33,176 nucleotides of DNA. Source: Methanobacteriota archaeon. GTDB lineage: Archaea; Thermoplasmatota; Poseidoniia; Poseidoniales; Poseidoniaceae. The position numbers and the translations under genes were made by a program. The first letter of the stretch is position 1, and each line of letters starts with the position of its first letter. Shown here piece by piece: positions 15,496-24,619 of the stretch. The notes below the pieces were generated by a model. That model did not search any database. It was given only the letters and a program-made list of their open reading frames with translations, and was not told the DNA's origin. The stretch spans positions 1 through 33,176 of the forward strand of contig PBHQ01000018.1 of NCBI GenBank assembly GCA_002719475.1. Reading direction: 5' to 3'.

Positions 15496-18400
15496 ATGTC
15501 ATCGCGCTCACACATTACGGCACGCCGCGGCAAAAGCCTATTTTTGGCAGCCTTGATGCTCTTGTTCTCTAGCGCCCCAGTGCTTACTACACCCTTAGTT
15601 TCCGCTCACGAAAACCATACTCTTGCGAGTTGGTCAACCGGAGGTTCGAACGATACCGGTTGGTTAAGACTCGATGCTGTTGGGGCTAATCCTGAGACTG
15701 GTGCAGGTGCATATACCGACTTGGTCATGGAATTCCCCCCTGGGGCGGAGATTTCGAATGTGTCCTTGGGAATCAGAGCGAATGGTGCTGCAGGACTGGC
15801 TATAGATGCGCCAAGATTGTTCAGTCTTGACAACAATGACGCCTTGTTGGATTGGGGAAGTTGGGGCTCATTCGGAAGTGCGGACCAATTCTCTAGCAAT
15901 AATCCGCATAATTCTCGCATGAACCCATACAGCGACAATGGAGCTTTTTGGAATCTACCCGCTGGAGCAGAAGTGAGTGATTTGGTCTTTGAGACTCTAG
16001 CACCGTTGGACCCAGTTGTTTCGTTCACACCATATTCGATGGAGATTACTGCTCACGCAGTTCATCCAGACGATGGACGAATGTACATGGCGATTTCTGA
16101 AGTCATCCTCCAAGTAGATGCAAACGCTGATCCAATGATTATCGATGTTCTTGATCTTGAAGGTGCTGACGAGATTTACGATCTCGATATTGACATCAAC
16201 AATGACAGATTGATTGCTGTTTCTAGAGACATCGGGCTTCATGCCTTTTCTCTAAGTGATTCAGCGTATCTTGGAACCTTGCCACAAAGCCCGGTTCCTG
16301 ATGATTATATCACCAAGGTTCAGGTTAGTGGAAACGATATCTATGCTGCGAGTCCTGAAGGATTCTTCAGCCTCAACAGTGCAGGAACAGGTTGGACCAT
16401 GGAAAGAATGAGCGATACTAGTAACTGGCCAGCTGGAGAGCCGATTGCAATGGAACAGGTTGGCAACACAATGTACGTGAGTATCTTGGAAGGGGGAGTT
16501 GCACGGTGGGACCTAGTCAATGGACAGCCGCTGTCCTTATGGAGCACACAGAACAACTTGCAAAGTGATGACATCAATATCTTCCATGATACCGGTACTC
16601 AATTGCTGATGGGCTCGCCAAACAATGGTATCGCAAGATATGATCACCAGAATAATTTCTGGTTGGCGACATGGAGTTCTTCCAATTGGTTGACCGCTAA
16701 TCAGATTCATGGTATCGTCCAAATGTCTGGATTTATTGGAATTCTAGCAGGAGATTCATTGCACCTATACGATACCTCGATTGGGGCATTCAGCAATACA
16801 ATGCCCTTGACTGACCTAGGTTTGCCTAGAGATGGTAGCAACCTTGTGCATTGGCCAAGCATGGGACCAAGGTCTCCAGGAATCGACCAGATGCTGATTA
16901 GTGATGGAAGCGGCAGGATTGCTGTCATTGAACCATTGAGTTCCCCTATGCAGCAAGATGACATCATCATCGCAAGTGGGCCAAGCGGATATTCAATGAT
17001 GGATGTAATTCAAACCGGAAACATCGTGTGGGTTGCAGTCGACGAATACGTTGATCGGTTTGATACCAGTACTCAATTGTGGCTTGACCCAGTTTCTCTG
17101 CCCAGTGAAGCCATGTGTCTTGCTAGCGACAACAATCATGTCTATGTTGGAACCAAGGAAGATGGAGTCTTTGCCCTGAATATAGGCAATGCTTCTCAAG
17201 TCGACAACTGGAATGCTGCACAATCATCCAGCAATGGAGACTTGAATGATGATTTGGTAACTTCTCTTGCTAGTGATGGAGATTGGTTGGTCATTGGGCA
17301 TCCAGATGATGGGGCCTCAGTGGTTAACCTTGCAAATAACCTAGTCGAACAAAGTTGGACAACTGATGATGGGCTTGAAAATGAGCGCATCAATGATGTA
17401 ACTATCCTTGACGGAATAGCATATTTCGCCTTAGATGAAGGTGGAGTTACCCGAATAGATTTGGACAATGCTACACGACTAAGCCCTTGGTCCTCCACAG
17501 GGGTTAATTCCGTTTCTGAAGCACCTATCGCAATTGCTGGTAGCATACTTTACATCGGACTATCTGGCTATGGTGTCGTGCGAAAGAACCTACAAACAGG
17601 AGAATTCTTGGATACTTGGTTCCCTAGTAATCAAGGGATCCCTGCTTCAACAATTTGCGCATTGCATACTGACCCTAACGGTAACCTTTGGATTGGAACC
17701 TCTAATGGAGTTAGAGTGTGGGATGGGCAGAACTTCGATACTCCATTTTCAGGAAATGGAAATGGTAGGCCATCATACTTCTTTGATTTCGATTCTGATT
17801 CAAGTATGATGTATGCTGCCACAAATTCTGGAATATGTGCATACTTCCTTTCTTCGCAGAATATTGATGATTGTTGGGATGATGATGAAGACCTTGTCTC
17901 CAACTGGATGCGCACTGTCGAAGTAGATGGAAACAACCTGTTCGCCGGTTCTTGGTATGGAGCCAATCTAATCGACCTCAGTACTGAAGAAGTGGTACAA
18001 TCTTGGGAGGCGGGAGAAGAAACTGGTAATGCACTCTCTGTAGTCATTGGAGATATCGCATATATCGGACTCAGAAACATGGGTGTTGCGCGATACCAAC
18101 TCTCAACAATGAGTTGGTTGGACATGTGGGTTGACGGTTCTGGTGGCTTGCTCGATACCGATGTAGTCACAAGTCTAGCTGCAGATCGAAACCCAAATCG
18201 AATATGGGTTGGGGGAGATGATGGATTCCAATGTCTAGATTGGGTAAACGAAACTGAAGAGATAGACATCGAAAAATCTTCCAGTGCATTCACTGGAAAT
18301 GGAGATCCAATCGATATTGTCATCGAAGGAAACGTGATGTATTACATCACATACTATTACTATGGAGATAACGTATACAGAATCAATCTTGACTCGATTT

Positions 18401-21400
18401 CCGCCTTATCCAGTCTTGACGCGGGGCAAAGAGCTGGGATAAATGGTTATGTGCGCGGAATCGACATGGTAGGTGACCATCTTGCTATTGGAGTAGGTCC
18501 AAGCTGGAACTCAGATGCAGAAGGCGCTGTCGTCCGTTGGAATACCAGTTCCTCAAGTTGGGGTACTGATTGGGATGCCACTGGTTCCGTTGAGCGTGTG
18601 GAAATGTATGAGTCATCCAATGGAGATTCTTGGGTTGCGTGGGGAGAAGTATACCTACGCCGCTATGACAGTACAGGCCAAGTTACTGGGGAGTGGGATG
18701 ATTCTACCATCGAGTTCCCCGTCAGAGAAATTCTAGAATACGATGGTGAACTACTCTTTGCTACAGGTGACGGAATCGAGCGTTATGACGAAGTGAATGG
18801 ACAATGGCTGAGTAGTTGGACCCCGGGTAGTGGGATGCCTTCTGCTGCTGCTGACATGGTCATGGATATCCATGTAGATGGAACTGACCTTTGGGTTGGA
18901 ACTTCGGATACAAATTGGTGGGGCAATCCACAGAATCCGACTATTTTGAGGTTGGATTCTTCTGGTAACTGGGATGATTGGAGAGGTGGACAGAATGGAA
19001 TTCCGAATGGATTCCCTATCTCATTTGCTCGTTGTGATGATTACATGCATGTCGCTATGACAAACAACAACAATGGTGGAATAGGCAGGTTTGACACGAA
19101 CACCGGTCAATGGTCATCTTGGACACAAAATGGTGGTAGCCTCAGCGATGATACACCTTCTGCAGTAGCGTGCGATAATACAGACACCCTATACATTGGA
19201 TACTTTTCTCCCGATCAAGGTGTTGATAGGTATAGTTACCAGAATTCCAAATTTATCTCTCAAATTGATGAAGATGGAAATGGAATCTCAGGTGATGGAG
19301 TATGGTGGGATTCAATTGGTTGGAACAATGGGGTGTTAGTATTAGGTCACGATACTGAAACCGCTGGAAATGGTGGGGGAACTGCCCAATATGGTGGCTT
19401 CTCAATGCTAAGCGCTTCTGGAAACAACGCTGGACGTGCATCAGTAATGTCGATTGGAGCGGCAGTCACTTCTTTCCTACCTGACGGCACCGACTGGCTA
19501 ATCGGTCAAGCCGGTTCATCGAGTGGTTATTCGCATGTAGACAGATTCAATCCTCAACTAGGATTGAGTACAGAATTCGACTTACCAGGACTGATGAATG
19601 GAAATGTAGTGGATTTCGCTTCAAACTCCACCCATGTTTGGGTAGTCACAGCAGATTCACAGAGTAGAGGAACTGGAGTATTGCAAGGTGAAATTCTGCA
19701 GAATGGCAGCGTTGAATGGGAATACGGATGGAGTGGCCAAGGAGGGGAAGTAGAAGATATCGTTCTACACAATGGATACATCTGGGCCGCTGTGAGCGGA
19801 TTAGGACTAGCGAGACTCAATCCAAACACAGGGGCAGCAAATTGGATGCCTCAAGGATTGCACAATTCGATGGATGAAATCGCAGTTTATGGAGATGATT
19901 TGGTCGTTGGCCTACAAGGCACTTGGTACTCCGGTCCGGGAATGAGCGTCTTCAATACCACTCAGATGATTTGGACTGGAGGAAAACTGATTTCCGGGTT
20001 ACCAAGCAATGTAGTAAACGATGTTGAGGTTATTAATTCAAAAGCCTATATCGCTACTGAAGGGGGACTCGGCATTTGGAATCTGAACACCGATGAATGG
20101 GAAGATTCGCTTACCAGTCTCAACGGTTTACCATCAAATGTCATCAATTCTTTATCTTACTATGATGGCTCAAGTTCTTCTCAAACATGGGCATCTGAAA
20201 GTACATTGTACATTGCAACCAATGTAGGTTTGGCTAGATATGATCTATTCAATAGCACCGCTATGTCAACACTGACGAGGGTCAACGGAATGGTGGGAGA
20301 CAGTAGTGTCTCAACTATCATGTGGTCACCGAATTCAGGTACACCTGCTAATCTGTTTGTGGCTCACGATGGTGTTGGAAGTACAAGACCTGGAGTGAGT
20401 GAAGTAAGTATCAGTGGAACGGATAGTGTGGTGGATGTTCACAGAATCGATCAATTGCCGAGTAACAACGTATTCGCTCTAGCCAGCGACTCTTGGGGTC
20501 TTCACATCGCAACCGATCAGAATCCGTTGGTGCACTGGAACTTGACTACTCGCGAATTCGAAGATGGTTCTGCTGCTTGGCAAACTGCTGGATGGCCGAT
20601 GAGGCAAATGCGAAGTGATGGAACAAACTTGATTGGAATAACTCCTCAGGGAGTTACTCATTTCGACGCTTCCGGACAAGGGCATGCAGTCATAAACACA
20701 ATATTCACTCAAGGAGCAACAAATGGTTTCATCAGTTCTGCTGGATTATGGGTTACCACCTCTAATGGCGACGGCCTGCTTGGCTGGGGCCCTGCTCCCG
20801 GATATGCCAAACTGGAATCAGTAATGATGCGAAGAGCAGTTCCATTGACAACTTCATTCGTTGGAGTATCAATGAATGTGACGGCATACACTCATCCAGG
20901 AATGAGCATCGTGCTAGTTGACTCAAGCAATCCACAAATGATTCCCGATATTGGTGGCACTTCAGGACCAGGAGGTATCGATATGATTCAGATGCCTCTG
21001 ATTCTCAGTTCTCCTGTTGCTGGTTCTGCAACCTACGCAATCACTCATTCATTGAATTACAGTGGAACATGGTGGTTGAATGAAACCGATAGTGGGTTGG
21101 ACGCAAGACTTCAGAATATAGCCGATAATGGAATGTTACTCAATGGCAGTAGATTTGTTGCACTTAGACTACAAAGTCCAAACAATGGTTCTATGGAAAT
21201 CCGCTTGACGTATGATTGGATGCGTACGGATAGCCCAGTTCAGATTAGTGATTTGTATGATAGGCCGAATGACGGAGGGGGAGTATTAACCGCTAACTGG
21301 AGCATGGTCATGGATCCCGATTTCTACCGTTATCTATTGTTCTTGAACCAAGGAGAGTGGACTTCGCCTCCAACAAAGAGTGAACTTTCAGGACTAGTGC

Positions 21401-23838
21401 CCGACGCTGCAATTAGTATACACAGCAGGACTACTACCGACATAGTGACTGCTGGTGGAATGCCAATTATCGATGGCTTGGATTACTGGGCTGTTGCAGT
21501 TGTTGAATACAACGATGGGCGTTGGGGTCCTGTGAGTCAACCATTTGGCCCTGCATGGACCAGTGATGAAATTCCTACGCCACCAGAATGGGGTATGGCC
21601 GAACCAAATGAAGGTGGTGAACTTGGTGAGTTATTTGTTGAATGGAAACGTTGTTATGCAATCGATTTAGCTTCGACCAAGGTTTATCATAGCAGTACTG
21701 CAATCAACGATGTCTTAGGAATGACCGAATCCTCAATCGTACCTATCACCGAAGGAAACTCTTCAATCATCTCACTTGAAGCCGGAAGGCCATACTGGAT
21801 TGGTCTAACTTGCCTAGACGATGCTGGGCAGGAAGACCAAGCTAATGCTACCATCATTGGGCCAGTTGTGCCAACTGGAGGTATCAACGATATGATTCCA
21901 CCACCTCGAATCGAAGGAGTATGGGCAGAAGACGTACCAGATGACGAGGGTGGCCGCATACAGGTTGGATGGGAAACTTCCGATGCCGAAGATTGTGCAT
22001 GCTATACAATATACATCCATGAAGTAAACCTCAACGTCCCAGTAAACGATAACGGCGTACCGTTCAATGTCGAGAACTTCCTAGTGTCTCAGGTGGTCAC
22101 CGATTGTGCTGAGAATTCAACCATCATCTCATCTATCGATGGAATGCCACTCATTGATGGGAGGGAGTATTGGATTGCAGTGGTTGCAGCCGATGATTGG
22201 TTGAATGAAGATAAAGGAGATGTCAACATTGTCGAGGCAACCCCTCTACGCAATCTTGTGAATGTCAATACTCCTCCCGAGCGTATTGCTGAACTAGATG
22301 CATGGGATGTACCGGATGATGATGGAACTGCAATCGAAATACAATGGCGAGCAGATGATTCGACCGATTTCGACTACTATGTGATTTGGGTTTCTGATAA
22401 TGATATTACTGATTTGAGAGATAAAGACGAATTGTTCAGTCCAGACTATTCGATGTGTGGTTGCATCAAGGTGAACAATCAGAAGAATGGTGATGCTGGT
22501 GAACTCTTGACTCTGATTGCCAGCAAAGCGATCTACGATGGATACGAATCAGAAATTGTTCCAGATATTCCACTAAATGTTGCAATAACTGTACATGATA
22601 TCAAGGGCAATGTGCACTTAACCGGATTGAATAGTGTTAGTGTGACGCCCATCGACAACAGTCTCGATGAAACTCCTCCAGACAGGCTTGAACTGATATT
22701 GCTCTCGGATTACCAAGGCGATGCTGGGGACAAGTTACTACTCGATTTCGACCTCTCTGAAGCAAGCGATGTAGAAGGATACCGAGTTTACGCTGCGACT
22801 TGGGACTTTGAAGGCGAGGTCGGTCCCGGATTGAAGGGGCCCGATAGCAGCATTATCGAATTAGGTCGAAATCCCGCTTTACCACTAATTATCGATGAGA
22901 TATTCGACGACCCATTGATACCTGGACTAACTGTACACGTTGCGGTTGTTGTTTACGATACCAGCGGCAATGCTCACATGAGTGGCCTGACTATGGCAGC
23001 TGCTGCCCCCATAGACAATTTAGGAGAAGACCCTGGTGCGCATCTGCCAAATATCGCAGGCCTCAATGTCGAGTGGGTTTCAGAAGGCACCAGAATCTTG
23101 GTCTCTTGGAGCCCAACAGGAGATGCGGCTGTTCAGTCATTCAAAATCTACATCTCGGATGAACAATTCGATAACGTCGATGATGCAATATTGATTGATA
23201 CTGTGTACGCATCAAACTCACTATTCATCAATTCGGATAATCACGAGAATTTCGATAATGAAACTACTTGGTGGATTGGCGTTTCCACTTCGGAATGCGG
23301 TGAAAGTTGGCCTGATTGCCCAATTTATCGAAGGGCTATTTCACCTCAATTCTTGGCCACTCCAAATTCTGGAAGCACTAGTGCTGAAGATACTCAGAGT
23401 GCAAAAGATGGATTCAATCTATCCGATTATTTGACCACCCAGAATATTCTTGCTGCTACTCTAGCCCTAGCGATTCTACTACTACTATTCATAATGCAAA
23501 GAGGAAAGAAGCAAAGCAAACGCTCCTCAAGGTGGGACTTGGAATCCACATGGGGAATTGACATCCAACCTCGAAATGATTGGGATGACGATTTTGACGT
23601 ATTGTCTTCTGCACCAAGCAGTCAGATGGAGAGCAAAATAATGTCCGCAGCACAGAACATCGAAACCCAACGCAGTCAGTCATCAGCAGCAGTTCCAATG
23701 CCAGACATGAGTGCACAAGTTCCTGGTAGTACCTCTTCCGGTGATTTCTCTGCTTTGACAGATGACCTGCTGGATGATTCGGCAAGTAAGAAGCAAGGAA
23801 GTGGAATAGATACATCCTTCCTTGATGACCTGTTGTGA
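15496..23838 (+). CDS. Giant surface protein: propeller repeats, six FN3-like domains, TM anchor, acidic tail
   Basis: 2780 aa. An N-terminal signal peptide has a basic start, hydrophobic core (17-36) and likely cleavage after A37. A beta-rich domain runs to about 160. Then about 34 divergent blades of 40-50 aa extend to about 1780, each with a core such as NNHVYVGTKEDGVFALN or GDIAYIGLRNMGVARYQ, often followed by W and GLP-type turns. These resemble two-component-regulator propeller or ligand-gated sensor repeats and would make about five propellers. Six FN3-like domains follow (about 1915-2625; VPDDEGGRIQVGWE, VPDDDGTAIEIQWR) with paired Cys suggesting disulfides. One TM (2651-2667) is followed by a basic stop and a 110-aa cytoplasmic tail ending in LTDDLLDD and FLDDLL. 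It is probably an adhesin or substrate-binding surface protein. ATG 15496 has GAGG six bases upstream. Confidence 0.88.
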   Translation: MSSRSHITARRGKSLFLAALMLLFSSAPVLTTPLVSAHENHTLASWSTGGSNDTGWLRLDAVGANPETGAGAYTDLVMEFPPGAEISNVSLGIRANGAAGLAIDAPRLFSLDNNDALLDWGSWGSFGSADQFSSNNPHNSRMNPYSDNGAFWNLPAGAEVSDLVFETLAPLDPVVSFTPYSMEITAHAVHPDDGRMYMAISEVILQVDANADPMIIDVLDLEGADEIYDLDIDINNDRLIAVSRDIGLHAFSLSDSAYLGTLPQSPVPDDYITKVQVSGNDIYAASPEGFFSLNSAGTGWTMERMSDTSNWPAGEPIAMEQVGNTMYVSILEGGVARWDLVNGQPLSLWSTQNNLQSDDINIFHDTGTQLLMGSPNNGIARYDHQNNFWLATWSSSNWLTANQIHGIVQMSGFIGILAGDSLHLYDTSIGAFSNTMPLTDLGLPRDGSNLVHWPSMGPRSPGIDQMLISDGSGRIAVIEPLSSPMQQDDIIIASGPSGYSMMDVIQTGNIVWVAVDEYVDRFDTSTQLWLDPVSLPSEAMCLASDNNHVYVGTKEDGVFALNIGNASQVDNWNAAQSSSNGDLNDDLVTSLASDGDWLVIGHPDDGASVVNLANNLVEQSWTTDDGLENERINDVTILDGIAYFALDEGGVTRIDLDNATRLSPWSSTGVNSVSEAPIAIAGSILYIGLSGYGVVRKNLQTGEFLDTWFPSNQGIPASTICALHTDPNGNLWIGTSNGVRVWDGQNFDTPFSGNGNGRPSYFFDFDSDSSMMYAATNSGICAYFLSSQNIDDCWDDDEDLVSNWMRTVEVDGNNLFAGSWYGANLIDLSTEEVVQSWEAGEETGNALSVVIGDIAYIGLRNMGVARYQLSTMSWLDMWVDGSGGLLDTDVVTSLAADRNPNRIWVGGDDGFQCLDWVNETEEIDIEKSSSAFTGNGDPIDIVIEGNVMYYITYYYYGDNVYRINLDSISALSSLDAGQRAGINGYVRGIDMVGDHLAIGVGPSWNSDAEGAVVRWNTSSSSWGTDWDATGSVERVEMYESSNGDSWVAWGEVYLRRYDSTGQVTGEWDDSTIEFPVREILEYDGELLFATGDGIERYDEVNGQWLSSWTPGSGMPSAAADMVMDIHVDGTDLWVGTSDTNWWGNPQNPTILRLDSSGNWDDWRGGQNGIPNGFPISFARCDDYMHVAMTNNNNGGIGRFDTNTGQWSSWTQNGGSLSDDTPSAVACDNTDTLYIGYFSPDQGVDRYSYQNSKFISQIDEDGNGISGDGVWWDSIGWNNGVLVLGHDTETAGNGGGTAQYGGFSMLSASGNNAGRASVMSIGAAVTSFLPDGTDWLIGQAGSSSGYSHVDRFNPQLGLSTEFDLPGLMNGNVVDFASNSTHVWVVTADSQSRGTGVLQGEILQNGSVEWEYGWSGQGGEVEDIVLHNGYIWAAVSGLGLARLNPNTGAANWMPQGLHNSMDEIAVYGDDLVVGLQGTWYSGPGMSVFNTTQMIWTGGKLISGLPSNVVNDVEVINSKAYIATEGGLGIWNLNTDEWEDSLTSLNGLPSNVINSLSYYDGSSSSQTWASESTLYIATNVGLARYDLFNSTAMSTLTRVNGMVGDSSVSTIMWSPNSGTPANLFVAHDGVGSTRPGVSEVSISGTDSVVDVHRIDQLPSNNVFALASDSWGLHIATDQNPLVHWNLTTREFEDGSAAWQTAGWPMRQMRSDGTNLIGITPQGVTHFDASGQGHAVINTIFTQGATNGFISSAGLWVTTSNGDGLLGWGPAPGYAKLESVMMRRAVPLTTSFVGVSMNVTAYTHPGMSIVLVDSSNPQMIPDIGGTSGPGGIDMIQMPLILSSPVAGSATYAITHSLNYSGTWWLNETDSGLDARLQNIADNGMLLNGSRFVALRLQSPNNGSMEIRLTYDWMRTDSPVQISDLYDRPNDGGGVLTANWSMVMDPDFYRYLLFLNQGEWTSPPTKSELSGLVPDAAISIHSRTTTDIVTAGGMPIIDGLDYWAVAVVEYNDGRWGPVSQPFGPAWTSDEIPTPPEWGMAEPNEGGELGELFVEWKRCYAIDLASTKVYHSSTAINDVLGMTESSIVPITEGNSSIISLEAGRPYWIGLTCLDDAGQEDQANATIIGPVVPTGGINDMIPPPRIEGVWAEDVPDDEGGRIQVGWETSDAEDCACYTIYIHEVNLNVPVNDNGVPFNVENFLVSQVVTDCAENSTIISSIDGMPLIDGREYWIAVVAADDWLNEDKGDVNIVEATPLRNLVNVNTPPERIAELDAWDVPDDDGTAIEIQWRADDSTDFDYYVIWVSDNDITDLRDKDELFSPDYSMCGCIKVNNQKNGDAGELLTLIASKAIYDGYESEIVPDIPLNVAITVHDIKGNVHLTGLNSVSVTPIDNSLDETPPDRLELILLSDYQGDAGDKLLLDFDLSEASDVEGYRVYAATWDFEGEVGPGLKGPDSSIIELGRNPALPLIIDEIFDDPLIPGLTVHVAVVVYDTSGNAHMSGLTMAAAAPIDNLGEDPGAHLPNIAGLNVEWVSEGTRILVSWSPTGDAAVQSFKIYISDEQFDNVDDAILIDTVYASNSLFINSDNHENFDNETTWWIGVSTSECGESWPDCPIYRRAISPQFLATPNSGSTSAEDTQSAKDGFNLSDYLTTQNILAATLALAILLLLFIMQRGKKQSKRSSRWDLESTWGIDIQPRNDWDDDFDVLSSAPSSQMESKIMSAAQNIETQRSQSSAAVPMPDMSAQVPGSTSSGDFSALTDDLLDDSASKKQGSGIDTSFLDDLL

Positions 23839-23854
23839 TGCTCTGGGACGGCAG

Positions 23855-24619
23855 ATGTCGCAAGATCCATTCTCGAGTGTTTTCAGTACTCTTGCTTGGG
23901 ATGGTGAGGGAAATTTAGCCTTTTTACAAGAACATCTGGATAGAATGAATAGGCATGCGGAAAGGTTGGATGTCAAACTACCAATCAATCTGAAGGAAGA
24001 AATCGAGAACTCCTTGGGTGACTTGGCCAAATGTGATGAGACGAATGCCATGCCTCCCGGACTAGTAACTGTTAGAGTAACTGAAGATGGAGATGTGCTG
24101 GTCTCTGGTAGGACCAATGCCAAATACCGTAGTATGGGAAGTGTAATTTCTGTTGCAGCTCCAAAATGGAGTAGTAGAGTTAGAGGCACAAAACACGGTG
24201 CTTGGCAGCCTTATCTAGAGGCTAAAAAACTAGCAAGAAAAAATGGAGCAGATGCAGCAATATTGGTAGATGAAGGAGCAGTAATCGATGCAGATAGAGC
24301 AACACCAGTTATTTTAGATCAAGATGGCACAATTTGGATTGCAGACGATAGACAAGGCGGAGTCGATTCGGTAACTCTGAAAATCATCTTACCTGAATTG
24401 ATGAAATCGGGCATGCCCGTAAACAAAGGCCGTTTGCACGAAAAAATGATTGGAAGATGTAGAGAGATGATTCTTGTTGGAACTGGAATTGGAGTCATGA
24501 AAATCGAGGAAATCGATGAACAAAGAATTGGTAAAGATGACGAAGGGAAATTATTCACAATTGCAAAAGACTCGCTACACAGAGCATTATTGGAATCATG
24601 GGGTGGGGATAAGTCATGA
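23855..24619 (+). CDS. pabC: Class IV aminotransferase-fold PLP enzyme, probable aminodeoxychorismate lyase
   Basis: 254 aa, branched-chain-aminotransferase fold. It has an N-terminal FSSVFSTLAWDGEGNLAFL, HLDRMNRHAERLDV, the RGTKHGAWQPYLEAK segment holding the probable PLP lysine, GADAAILVDEGAVIDADRAT and the later GTGIGVMKIEEID. The usual Glu of the PLP-nitrogen contact (vxEg) appears as Asp in VIDADRAT, which is unusual. Its 4-nt ATGA overlap with the PabBA fusion points to aminodeoxychorismate lyase, which releases p-aminobenzoate and pyruvate; on its own a D-amino-acid or branched-chain transaminase could not be excluded. ATG 23855 lies 16 nt after the giant gene's stop. ATG 23825 inside that gene is an alternative. 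Confidence 0.85.
   Translation: MSQDPFSSVFSTLAWDGEGNLAFLQEHLDRMNRHAERLDVKLPINLKEEIENSLGDLAKCDETNAMPPGLVTVRVTEDGDVLVSGRTNAKYRSMGSVISVAAPKWSSRVRGTKHGAWQPYLEAKKLARKNGADAAILVDEGAVIDADRATPVILDQDGTIWIADDRQGGVDSVTLKIILPELMKSGMPVNKGRLHEKMIGRCREMILVGTGIGVMKIEEIDEQRIGKDDEGKLFTIAKDSLHRALLESWGGDKS

Noticed and set aside
15641..15655. GGTTCGAAC string resembling a tRNA T-loop
   Set aside because: It lies inside the giant protein's coding frame, and no acceptor stem or anticodon arm can be built around it.
17631..18323. 230-codon open frame on the minus strand
   Set aside because: It is antisense to the giant gene, Ser/Pro-rich with no domain, and has no ribosome binding site; an artefact of the coding strand's codon usage.
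16080..20800. Repetitive DNA that might suggest tandem repeats or a CRISPR array
   Set aside because: The repetition is at protein level (diverged propeller blades of unequal length); no identical direct repeats with regular spacers are seen.
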